Shown here in pieces: positions 55,701-62,724 of a stretch of 64,000 nucleotides of DNA (position 1 is the first letter of the stretch; the number at the start of each line of letters is the position of its first letter). The notes under the pieces are model-generated. The model worked only from the letters and a program-made list of their open reading frames with translations, was not told the origin of the DNA and did no database searches. Made by a program: the position numbers and the translations under genes. Source of the stretch: Blastopirellula sp. J2-11 (lineage in GTDB: Bacteria > Planctomycetota > Planctomycetia > Pirellulales > Pirellulaceae); the NCBI RefSeq assembly GCF_024584705.1, contig NZ_CP097384.1:1860001-1924000 (forward strand). Direction: 5' to 3'.

Positions 55701-57128
55701 CAGCGTGAGATCGAATCCCACACGGCCCGGGTCGAAGTGATTCGCGGACAGGTTCCTTACTTGGGACCGTTCAACGCAGCAGAGTTGAGCAGTCAGTTCG
55801 ATCTTCCTGCATCCAGCGTGTTCGCGGCCTGTGAGGCGCTCGAAGCGGAAGGAACCGTTCTACGTGGCCAGTTCTATGACGATCCGCAGCAAACGGCGGA
55901 GACGACGCAGTGGTGCGATCGTCGCTTGCTCGCGCGGATCCATCGTTTGACGATTTCTGGACTGCGCGAACAGATTCGTCCGGCGTCGCCCGAGACGTAT
56001 CTGCGGTTTTTGGTGCGGCATCATGAGCTGTTGCGAACGACCAAAAACAGCGGCCCCCGGGCGCTCCGCAAATCGCTTGAGCAACTGCAAGGTTTTCAGT
56101 CGGCCGCCGGCAGTTGGGAACGTAGTTTGTTAAGCGGGCGAATGGACGACTACGACGGTCAGTCTCTCGACGAACTGCTCGCGTCGGGCGAAGCGACCTG
56201 GGGACGACTGCGACCTCCACTTCCCAACGGCGAAGAGCAAAAGAGCATGGCCTCGCTTCGCAAGAGCTTGCCGATGACGATCGCGCTGCGGGCCAACTTG
56301 GGTTGGCTGTTGCCGATCGATCACGCGCCGGCCGAAGCGCTCGCCCGCGGCAATGCGACCGACGTGCTTGATTCGCTCAAGCAGCGGGGAGCTCTCTTCG
56401 ATCAAGATTTGCGGATCTTGACCAAGTTGCTGCCGACCCATTTGGAAGAAGCGCTGCGCGAACTGGCGGCGCTCGGGTTGATTACGTGCGATTCGTTGGT
56501 CGGCGTGCGCGAGATGGTGGATGACGTGCTGAAAAAGCGGAAAGCGAAACGTCGCGGTGCGCCGACACGGACTGGGCGCTGGTCGCTCTTTCCCGGGATC
56601 GTCGAAACGCTGTCGAGCGACGAGCATGCGCAAAACTGGTGCTGGCTGTTGTTGTCACGTTACGGCGTGGTGTTTCGCGATGTGCTGACGCGCGAGTCGA
56701 CGGCGCCGCCTTGGTGGCGCTTGGTCGCTTGTTTTCGCAGGATGGAACGTCGCGGCGAAATTCGGGGCGGTCGATTTATCGCCGATGTCGCCGGCGAGCA
56801 GTACGCGACCGAAGCGACGATCTACTCGCTACGCAAACTACGGAGCGATGAGAGCGTTGATGACTGGATCGCGATCAGCGCGGCCGACCCGGTCAATCTG
56901 TTTGGCGTGGTGACCGCCGGCGGTCGAATTCCGGCAATTTCGGGTAACTCACTCGTGATTCGCAACGGACAAATTGTCGCGTCCAAGCGATCCGGAAAAA
57001 TTGATTTTCATATTGAAATCGCGCCCGAAGAAGTGCACGAGATGACGCGCGCCCTGCATGCCGGGCGCCGCGTCCCACCGCGAGAAATCCCGCTTGGAAT
57101 GCCGCGTCGACGTTCGACCGCCGGCTAG
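52725..57128 (+). CDS. lhr: Large Lhr-type ATP-dependent helicase
   Basis: A 1467-residue superfamily-2 helicase of the long Lhr type, involved in DNA repair. Motifs in order: Q-motif FGEPTDAQAQGWPSI, Walker A APTGSGKT (residues about 44-51), motif Ib TTPESLYLIL, DEIH box (IVDEIHALARDKRG), SATQ, and in the second RecA domain LVFVNTRRMAER, TASLEMGIDIG and QRVGRSGHS. The helicase core, winged helix and Lhr-core domains occupy about the first 870 residues; the long C-terminal region (about 870-1467) resembles the extension of E. coli Lhr, which includes a uracil-DNA glycosylase activity. I cannot assign the glycosylase residue by eye. The start lacks a Shine-Dalgarno sequence. Confidence 0.92.
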   Translation: MILDQFHPIVREWFQTKFGEPTDAQAQGWPSIAGRRNTLIAAPTGSGKTLAAFMVCLDRLFRRWMAGSLRDATYVVYVSPLKALSNDIQRNLETPLEEICNLAERRGILPPQIRTAVRTGDTPSSERQAMVRRPPHILVTTPESLYLILTAPKARLTLQHVDTVIVDEIHALARDKRGSHLTLTLERLNAVCHARPVRIGLSATQKPIEEIAAFLVGSPNEDESEATSCDIVDAGHRRDLDLQVVVPPTPLEAVCSNEQWAEVYEQLIELINSHRSTLVFVNTRRMAERVAHRLTEALGEEVITSHHGSLSKEIRHSAEQRLKAGQLKAIVATASLEMGIDIGYIDLVVQIGSSRSIANFLQRVGRSGHSLRATPKGRLMPLTRDELIECCALMRAIGKGVLDKIEIPEKPLDILAQQIVAEVAAEDRDEEELFHLFRRAYPYRNLQRKEYDGVLEILNRGLTRSIKNGAYLHRDPINGQLKARRGARIAACTSGGAIPDTAQYRVVTEGEKTFVGSVDEDFAIESLAGDVFLLGNTSWRIAYVRNGEVVVNDAQGQPPSIPFWFGESPGRTVELSSEISLLREEMAQRIVAADRERSRAKVQLPALADGLLENSFDQLDAETVAWVESECLASRFAAMQAVRYVAAQQSAIGMVPTQRQIVFERFFDESGAMQLVVHSPLGTRINRAWGLAFRKRFCRSFDFELQASADDDGIVLSLGPQHSFPLEDMFRMLTIESGPKLLEQALLAVPMFGVRWRWNVTRALALLRFTGGKKVPPHMLRFRADDMLAAAFPDQVGCLENHGADIEYPDHPIVQQTLHDCMTEAMDLVRWKQMLIDVQEGRVEFVPRDTREPSPFAHERINANPYAFLDPAPLEERRTRAVATRRTLSTSEMKELGKLSYEAISTVRQEAWPVVRDADELHDVLASMIVLPQTLALDWTPHFARLAEQGRAVRYTRPGGAPLWVALENLPVVQAIWPDGIADPAATLPTSLQREIESHTARVEVIRGQVPYLGPFNAAELSSQFDLPASSVFAACEALEAEGTVLRGQFYDDPQQTAETTQWCDRRLLARIHRLTISGLREQIRPASPETYLRFLVRHHELLRTTKNSGPRALRKSLEQLQGFQSAAGSWERSLLSGRMDDYDGQSLDELLASGEATWGRLRPPLPNGEEQKSMASLRKSLPMTIALRANLGWLLPIDHAPAEALARGNATDVLDSLKQRGALFDQDLRILTKLLPTHLEEALRELAALGLITCDSLVGVREMVDDVLKKRKAKRRGAPTRTGRWSLFPGIVETLSSDEHAQNWCWLLLSRYGVVFRDVLTRESTAPPWWRLVACFRRMERRGEIRGGRFIADVAGEQYATEATIYSLRKLRSDESVDDWIAISAADPVNLFGVVTAGGRIPAISGNSLVIRNGQIVASKRSGKIDFHIEIAPEEVHEMTRALHAGRRVPPREIPLGMPRRRSTAG

Positions 57129-57313
57129 GCGAAGAACATTTTTATTCCTTTAGGTAGGTCGCCTGCTTCTGGAGGTTGGTTCTCGCCGACTGCCGATCGC
57201 GATAAAATGAAGCGGAAGTAGGACCGATTGCGCCGGTTTGGAGTAATCATCCGAATGCGCCGCCGCTACTGGGCAAGAAGCGAGTTCATGAACCCTGTTT
57301 CGGCGTAACGCTG

Positions 57314-57322
57314 TGGTATATT
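57314..57322 (+). promoter_or_regulatory. Extended -10 promoter of the universal stress protein gene
   Basis: TGG followed by TATATT (57317-57322) forms an extended -10; the -35 is weak. Expected transcript start near 57330, about 85 bases before the gene. Confidence 0.45.
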
Positions 57323-57414
57323 TTCGCGGTATTCATTAGTTGCTCGTGGGCCGGATAGGAAACAACGTCGCCAGTATGGCGCGGCGGCGGCCAGGGCTAG
57401 AAAGGAATGATTCG

Positions 57415-58278
57415 ATGATCCGCAGCGTGTTGCTGGCCTTGGACGCCAGCGAAGCGAGTCAAGCCGCTCTTGAACTGACGATTCGGTTTTGTCGCGACCA
57501 TGGTCAGCGAGATGACATGCCGAGCGTAGGGATTCATCTGACCGGAGTCGCCGTTGTCGATACTCCGAACATTTGCGGCCCGATGGCGGTGCCGTTGGGG
57601 GCCGTCACTTACAAAAAAGATCGTGACGAAGTGCTGTTGGCCAAAGCGAATGCCGAGGCCGAAACGATCTTGGCCAAGTTCGAGGCCGATTGCGCCGCCG
57701 CCGGCGTGGCCCATACGGCCGTTCGCAGCGAAGGCTTGCCGTACGAGCAAATCGAGGCCGTCTCGCGCACCCATGATTTGATCATCATCGGCCAAGACAC
57801 CAACTTTCACTACGAGACCCACAAGACGATCAGCGAAACCGTCCGGCGATTGTTGCTCGATAACGCTCGCCCGGTCGTCGTCATGCCGAAATCGGCGCCT
57901 GAACAAGATGTGGTCGTGATTACCTACGACGGCAGCATTCCGTCCTCTCACGCGCTGCACATGTGGACGCTGCTTAAACTACGTCGTCCCGAAACGCAGG
58001 TGCATGTCATCAGCGTCGACCGTGACCTGGCAATCGCGCAAAAGCATTGCGAAGAAGCGGCCAAGCTGCTGAGCTATCACCAAGTTCAGGCGACCCTGCA
58101 CCCGCTGGAGTTAACCGGCAAAGTGGTGACGCAATTGACCGAAGCGATCACCGAGATCGCCCCGCGAACGGTCGTGATGGGCGCCTACGGCGGCGGCGGA
58201 TTCCGCGAAGCGCTGTTTGGATCTTCGACCAACCAGATGCTTGAGAACTCGGAATCGCTGCTGTTTCTCTATAAATAG
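57415..58278 (+). CDS. Tandem-domain universal stress protein
   Basis: A 287-residue cytoplasmic protein with two UspA domains. The first starts IRSVLLALDASEASQAAL and runs to about 150 (ARPVVVMP); the second (about 155-287) ends with VVMGAYGGGGFREALFGSSTN, a near-match to the ATP-binding GxxGx9GS motif, so the second domain likely binds ATP. AAAGGA eight bases before the ATG at 57415 fixes the start; the open frame from 57340 is longer but has no ribosome site. Role in stress tolerance is inferred from the family. Confidence 0.88.
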   Translation: MIRSVLLALDASEASQAALELTIRFCRDHGQRDDMPSVGIHLTGVAVVDTPNICGPMAVPLGAVTYKKDRDEVLLAKANAEAETILAKFEADCAAAGVAHTAVRSEGLPYEQIEAVSRTHDLIIIGQDTNFHYETHKTISETVRRLLLDNARPVVVMPKSAPEQDVVVITYDGSIPSSHALHMWTLLKLRRPETQVHVISVDRDLAIAQKHCEEAAKLLSYHQVQATLHPLELTGKVVTQLTEAITEIAPRTVVMGAYGGGGFREALFGSSTNQMLENSESLLFLYK

Positions 58279-58280
58279 CC

Positions 58281-58460
58281 AGGTAGGGTGGGTGGAGAAA
58301 ACCGCGATTGATTTTCACCATCACCAAACAGCATCGCCGGTTTGCGCAACCCACCGTTCTCAACCGGCGACCGGCTCTTGGTGGGTTGCGCAAACCGGCG
58401 ATGTCGATGGAGAATTGTTATGTCTATCGCGGTTTTGCTTCATTCATCTTACGGTACTAC
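58281..58460 (+). repeat. Palindromic element, copy A
   Basis: About 180 bases. Outer ends are imperfect inverted repeats of about 27 bases (GGTAGGGTGGGTGGAG and AAACCGCGAT inward). Inside is a perfect 24-base inverted repeat (58332-58355, 58380-58403). It begins right after the universal stress protein stop codon. Confidence 0.85.
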
Positions 58461-58487
58461 TAGCACGGGCGCCGATTGGATCGATTG

Positions 58488-59294
58488 TTAGGCCAAGCCC
58501 CGCCGCCGCGCTTCGGCGTACGGGAGGTAGTTCGGTGCCTTCTCGAATTCAATGATGAACGCAGCTGAACTCCTGCTTCCGATCCACAATTCCGCATCTG
58601 GAAACTGACCGTTCATGATTAGGCAGAGTAGATCGCGATCCTGGGTGTTAATATCAGGACCGAAATAGATTGCCTTTAACGCCTCTCGTTCATAACTGAA
58701 CAGTGTTCCTGCTTCGTTGTGCAATGCCCTCCATTCTTTCTCGTATGCCCAAGCGGAGGACTTGGTGCAAAACAAATCCATCAGCTTGGCGTGGTTTTCA
58801 TTTCGAATAAAATCACTCAGCTGGAATTGCGGCAATTTATTAGCATAGTGAACTTTCTGAAGCTTATTGAACGGCTCGAAGTCAGTGAAGAATTCAAGAC
58901 AAAAGCCTTTGTATTTACCACCATAATGAGACCACATTAACAAATTATTATTCGTTTCAGAGAAGCATGTGACGCCACTGGTCTGAAGGAAGTCATCTCG
59001 TATTTGATCCAATGCAAGTTGAGCGCCTCGGCGAATTTGTGTTTCAAACTCTTCTAAGGTTAGGTCTGGAATCGCATCACGTGCTTGCTGTGGATATGCC
59101 GTGCTTGTTAGTGCTTCGGTTCGAAGCTGCTCCAATTCGTCGTGAGAGGTGTCCGCAATCGAGGCCGTCAATGCGCAGTCGTATGGATCGTTGAAGTTCG
59201 AAGGTGGTCCAAAATGCACGGATGAAGCTTTCAGATTCTGAATCGCTCGCAACGCAAACGGTTCGTACTTGAAGATCGTCTTCGGTGGATTCAT
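58488..59294 (-). CDS. DUF2971 protein
   Basis: A 268-residue soluble protein of the DUF2971 family. Signature parts: IFKYEPFALRAIQNLK at the N-terminus, FGPPSNFNDPYDCAL, GVTCFSETNNNLLMWSHYG, GKYKGFCLEF, AWAYEKEWRAL and AIYFGPDI. The family has a patchy distribution and no proven activity; it often sits in accessory or defence-type regions. The gene follows the HEPN-like gene by 93 bases on the same strand and both lie between two same-orientation repeat copies, so they form one cassette. AT content and codon choice differ from the neighbouring core genes. The start codon has no strong Shine-Dalgarno sequence, in line with expression from the upstream gene's transcript. Confidence 0.75.
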   Translation of the reverse strand: MNPPKTIFKYEPFALRAIQNLKASSVHFGPPSNFNDPYDCALTASIADTSHDELEQLRTEALTSTAYPQQARDAIPDLTLEEFETQIRRGAQLALDQIRDDFLQTSGVTCFSETNNNLLMWSHYGGKYKGFCLEFFTDFEPFNKLQKVHYANKLPQFQLSDFIRNENHAKLMDLFCTKSSAWAYEKEWRALHNEAGTLFSYEREALKAIYFGPDINTQDRDLLCLIMNGQFPDAELWIGSRSSAAFIIEFEKAPNYLPYAEARRRGLA

Positions 59295-59387
59295 GATACG
59301 AGCCTATGGCCTAACAACAATTCGACAGCGCGACGCTGTATTCTGATGGATAGGAAGGAGTAATACTGTACGCAAGTCTGGGTGCCG

Positions 59388-59966
59388 TTATACCCGCGGG
59401 ATCTCCGACATTGAGTAGGAGTGACCGCGTGACCGTAGATCATGTAAATCGAAACCGGCGGAAGTCCACAATTCATCAGCAATTGATTCCGTATCGTCGT
59501 AGGCGCGCTGCGCAAACTCAACTGTGCAGTGCTTTTCCCATTTGGACAATGGTTTACGACGGCGCATATCTTCTCGAGCACCGGTTTCAACTACGGAATC
59601 ATGTGTAAGCAACTGAGGTTTGCCATGCGCAAGTTCATTTCGTGCTTCAAACAGCTTGTGGAGAGTTTGGAATGGACGTCGTCCGTTATCACAGGATACG
59701 CCTAATTCCATTAGGATCGCACTTTGTTTACTGGCATGACTTTCACGTTCGAGATCGTGCCAGTTCGGAAGCAGGGCATACCCAAGATGATTGATAAATG
59801 CTTCGTGTTTAAAAGCGGAGACAACGAGGCACGACATGAATTCGTAGAAATAGCCATCGTTTTTCTTTTTTGCATTGCACAACAGCACGTAGTTCGCGTG
59901 CGATAGTTCACCGAACATGTTTACGTCTCGGGAACGTGAAACTTTCGCTTTGATTCGATCTGCCAA
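59388..59966 (-). CDS. HEPN-like protein
   Basis: A 192-residue, mainly helical protein. Residues 107-115 read EARNELAHG, with Arg109 and His114 in the R-x4-H spacing that marks HEPN ribonucleases; an upstream helix (MSCLVVSAFKHEAFINHLGYA, cited in part) is placed as in RiboL-PSP-type HEPN domains. The gene starts with TTG, with a perfect GGAGG six bases before it. HEPN proteins are the toxin or effector in many toxin-antitoxin and abortive-infection systems. No MNT nucleotidyltransferase antitoxin is next to it; its only partner is the DUF2971 gene. Identification is by motif and helix pattern, so it is moderate. Confidence 0.6.
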   Translation of the reverse strand: MADRIKAKVSRSRDVNMFGELSHANYVLLCNAKKKNDGYFYEFMSCLVVSAFKHEAFINHLGYALLPNWHDLERESHASKQSAILMELGVSCDNGRRPFQTLHKLFEARNELAHGKPQLLTHDSVVETGAREDMRRRKPLSKWEKHCTVEFAQRAYDDTESIADELWTSAGFDLHDLRSRGHSYSMSEIPRV

Positions 59967-60109
59967 TAGATACCTCCGTTGAATAATTGATTGAAAGACA
60001 GATATTCGATGCCGGTGGTTCGGGGGCGATCGAGGCAGACAACATTAGTGAACGCTGCTCCACCGAAAAGTCAATCTTCGGTTGGCCTGACTTCAATTTC
60101 CAATCAGGT
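59967..60109. other. Upstream region of the HEPN/DUF2971 cassette
   Basis: AT-rich stretch between the HEPN-like start and repeat copy B; it must contain the cassette promoter. No clear -35/-10 pair was identified. Confidence 0.35.
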
Positions 60110-60275
60110 AGGTAGGGTGGAGCAAGGCGATTCACGGTCACCAATTTCCAACGGCGTCGCCGGCTTGAGCAACCCACCGTTCTCAACCGGCGACCGGCTT
60201 GGTGGGTTGCGCAAACCGGCTATGTCGATGGAGAATAATTATCTCTATCGCGGTTTTGCTTCACCCACTCTACGA
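60110..60275 (+). repeat. Palindromic element, copy B
   Basis: Same orientation and same order of parts as copy A: AGGTAGGGTGGAG start, CAACCCACCGTTCTCAACCG core, GGTGGGTTGCGCAAACCGGC, then ATCGCGGTTTTGCTTCA end. It stops two bases before the stop codon of the LarA-like gene. Confidence 0.85.
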
Positions 60276-60277
60276 TA

Positions 60278-61585
60278 CTATTCGTTAAACCCAGTCGCCC
60301 GATCATAAAGTCGCTCACGCGTCGACCACAGCCCGGCCGAGGGAGTTGGAATAAAGTAAAACTCTTCGCCATCATCCGTTTTGTTCCACCCTTCGCGACG
60401 TGTGCCTGGCTGGTAGCGCTTCATCATTTCGTTCAGGTCGGCGTAGCCGAAGTGGACTGATTCCATTTCCTCTTTGCCCAGATGTCCCGGGGCGTAGGTG
60501 ATTTTGAAGCGTCCTTCGGAAGAGCCGTGCATCAAGTGGGCGGCGCCGTGGGCCAGCTCTTGCAGGTCTTCGCAGGTTTGGTAATCGGCCATCACTTTGT
60601 CGGTGCCGCAATAGCCATATTTGCGAATCAGCGCGTCGACGTCATCTTGTTCGCCGAAACGTTTTAGGCCTGGCGCCAAAATCAATAATTCGCCGCCGTC
60701 GGCCATCACCATGCGGGTGCGATAAACCGCTTTGTTGGCGACCCACGTGCTGAAGAACTCGTCTCCCTGCATCACGCAAACCATCTTTTGGATCGGTTTG
60801 TCAAAGACGGTGATGTTTTGCTCGCGCGATTGTTTGGCGGCGTCCAGGTAAGTGTCGAGATCGTCGCCGACATAGACGCCGGTGTGGACCAATTGGTCCT
60901 GGTCGTTACGCGCCATGACAACCTGCACGTACAAGTCGGGCAGCTTGCTCAGATAACGCTCTTCGGCCAGGTTAAAACAATGCCGGACCGGCGTGATCAG
61001 ATTACCGAGATTGTTTTCGATCCCGCAGCGAGCCGCCATCAGGTGCGCGGCGCAGATCAGGTCTTTGCCGCCGAGACCGATAAAGTAGTTCTTGTTGTGG
61101 TTGGCGAAACCAAGCACTTCGTGCGGAACGACGTGGCCGATATTGATGATCAGGTCCCACGGTTCTTCCATCAGCATCCGGTTGAGCGTGATCGGAATCG
61201 GCCAGTCGGCGATTCCTCCGCAGGCAGCCGAAACTTCTGCAGCCGAGATCTCGCCGATTTGCACGCAGCCGCCGCGCCAATCGTGCGGGTGAATTTTCTC
61301 TTCCGGAATCGAGCCGAACATCGTCACGTTTTCTTCCGGCGTATGCGGAACGTGCTGACCGAGCGTCGGAATGACATGCACGTCCGCTTCGCCGGCGAGC
61401 ATGTTGTACAGCATTTCGGTGATCTGCCCCGATCCCGAGTGCATCCGCGTGATGTCTGGGGGAAGCAACAACACGCGGCGCGGCGTGGCGCAGATCCGCT
61501 GGCGAGCTTCGGCCACGGTTTGTTGCAGGATCGCTTCGATGCGGTCCCAAGAGATACTGTCGGCCTGTTCGCTAATCCAGGGCAT
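60278..61585 (-). CDS. LarA-like (DUF2088) nickel-pincer-type racemase/epimerase family protein
   Basis: A 435-residue cytoplasmic protein of the lactate racemase family. N-terminal DUF2088 features: LLPPDITRMHSGSGQI, TLGQHVPHTPEE, and GHVVPHEVLGFANHNKNYF, where the Lys corresponds to the residue that carries the nickel-pincer nucleotide in LarA; His residues at GQHVPH and KDLICAAHLM could complete the site. The C-terminal half is a second alpha/beta domain. Known relatives act on lactate, mannonate or other 2-hydroxyacids; the substrate cannot be told here. No larB, larC or larE cofactor genes are in the window. The stop codon directly abuts repeat copy B. Confidence 0.78.
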   Translation of the reverse strand: MPWISEQADSISWDRIEAILQQTVAEARQRICATPRRVLLLPPDITRMHSGSGQITEMLYNMLAGEADVHVIPTLGQHVPHTPEENVTMFGSIPEEKIHPHDWRGGCVQIGEISAAEVSAACGGIADWPIPITLNRMLMEEPWDLIINIGHVVPHEVLGFANHNKNYFIGLGGKDLICAAHLMAARCGIENNLGNLITPVRHCFNLAEERYLSKLPDLYVQVVMARNDQDQLVHTGVYVGDDLDTYLDAAKQSREQNITVFDKPIQKMVCVMQGDEFFSTWVANKAVYRTRMVMADGGELLILAPGLKRFGEQDDVDALIRKYGYCGTDKVMADYQTCEDLQELAHGAAHLMHGSSEGRFKITYAPGHLGKEEMESVHFGYADLNEMMKRYQPGTRREGWNKTDDGEEFYFIPTPSAGLWSTRERLYDRATGFNE

Positions 61586-61686
61586 TGCGGTCGCTTTCAG
61601 AGGAAATCGTCAGAGGGGAAGTTCAAGCAGTAGCAGACGATTGTAGCAACCTAGATTTGCAAAGATCAGCGGGGATACAGAGATTC

Positions 61687-62280
61687 TTATCGCTTGGTGG
61701 TCGAGGTGTCGCTGATTTGGATCAGGCGTTGTTTCAGCTCGGCTTGATAGTCTCCCTTCGCCGTCGAGATCGCGGATTGGAGGAAGAGCTTGGCGATGCT
61801 CGTTTTTCCTTGTTTTACGCAGTCTTCGGCCATGTTGGCGTATTTGACCGCTTTTTGATTGGCGGCTGCGTCGTCGGCCGAAAGTTGCCGACGGATCGCC
61901 GCCAGACTGTCGGGCGCCGCTTGGTTCAGATCGGACGCTCCTATCATTCGCAACGATTGGTCGTCGCCGGCGGGTTGCTGTTGCTGTCCGTGGGAAAGCG
62001 CCCATTCCGGTGGGCGGTGAATCCACGCGGTGGCGCTGGTGCTTGTCGCGCCGGTGTTGACGCCGAAGCTGCGATTGCTGGGAAGAAAAGGAGTGCCGAC
62101 CTCTCCGCTTGTTTCGGCGCGACGCAGGACGCCTCCGCCGTACACGGCGCCGCGATCCGGAATCAAATAGGACGAACTGTTGGAGTAAGTATGCCACTCC
62201 GGCAGTTGGAGAACTTGCGCCGCAAGGATACAGGGGAGCAACGGTACCAAGAGCAGCGACAGGAAAAGGAGAATACGCAT
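61687..62280 (-). CDS. Small secreted protein of unknown function
   Basis: A 197-residue exported protein. The ATG at 62280 (GGAG seven bases upstream) begins a signal peptide, MRILLFLSLLLVPLLPCILAA. A polar, Ser/Gly/Thr-rich middle (about 25-120) is followed by a helical C-terminus (about 140-197) with AANQKAVKYANMAEDCVKQGK, cited in part, resembling a single tetratricopeptide-like hairpin. No family was recognised. A longer frame upstream of the signal peptide is not supported. Confidence 0.55.
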   Translation of the reverse strand: MRILLFLSLLLVPLLPCILAAQVLQLPEWHTYSNSSSYLIPDRGAVYGGGVLRRAETSGEVGTPFLPSNRSFGVNTGATSTSATAWIHRPPEWALSHGQQQQPAGDDQSLRMIGASDLNQAAPDSLAAIRRQLSADDAAANQKAVKYANMAEDCVKQGKTSIAKLFLQSAISTAKGDYQAELKQRLIQISDTSTTKR

Positions 62281-62724
62281 CAATCGACTCCGTCCGTCGA
62301 AGGAGAATTTTTCTGGCAATGATTGTCCGTGAAATTTTTGTTGAAAGGGGATGTGTACGAGGTGATTTTTCGTCCCCTTTTGACGTTTTGAAAGTTTGCT
62401 ATTTCGAACCAATTGGACACTAGAGCGTTTTTCAGCAAGCTGAACAAATAGTCGCCATTCGCTCTCGCTTCTCCGGCAAAATCAGCCGCACGGCGTTAGC
62501 TGCGGTTTCTGACAGGAACTCATGGCCGACGGAAATTGGAGACAAAAACCGCGGCTAACGCCGTGCGGCTGATGTCGATACGGGCCGCGCCGCGTTCTAT
62601 TTTAAGACTTCCTGATGACGCAGGGCAAGCAAACGGCGCGAGTTTCTCGTCCCCATTGAACTCCGCCAAGAAATAGAACAGGCCGCATCGTCAGAGGCGG
62701 CCTATCCGTCGAATGCTTCTGTTG
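62281..62724. other. Intergenic region with a composite repeat
   Basis: Includes the CTAGAGC half-element (62420-62456), a 30-base inverted repeat (62481-62510, 62544-62573) and a weaker hairpin AGGCCGC/GCGGCCT (62680-62703) that may end the minus-strand gene at 62725. No gene recognised. Confidence 0.6.
62420..62573. repeat. Composite inverted-repeat element
   Basis: Starts with CTAGAGCGTTTTTCAGCAAG, identical over about 37 bases to the inverse of 52586-52622, then carries arms ATCAGCCGCACGGCGTTAGC (62481 on) and its inverted copy ending at 62573, with about two mismatches in 30. Confidence 0.7.

Noticed and set aside
59291-59590. 99-residue minus-strand open frame between the DUF2971 and HEPN-like genes
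   Set aside because: Overlaps the HEPN-like frame, which has a perfect Shine-Dalgarno sequence and a recognisable motif.
60788-61633. 281-residue plus-strand open frame
   Set aside because: Antisense to the LarA-like gene; Val/Asp-rich mirror composition.
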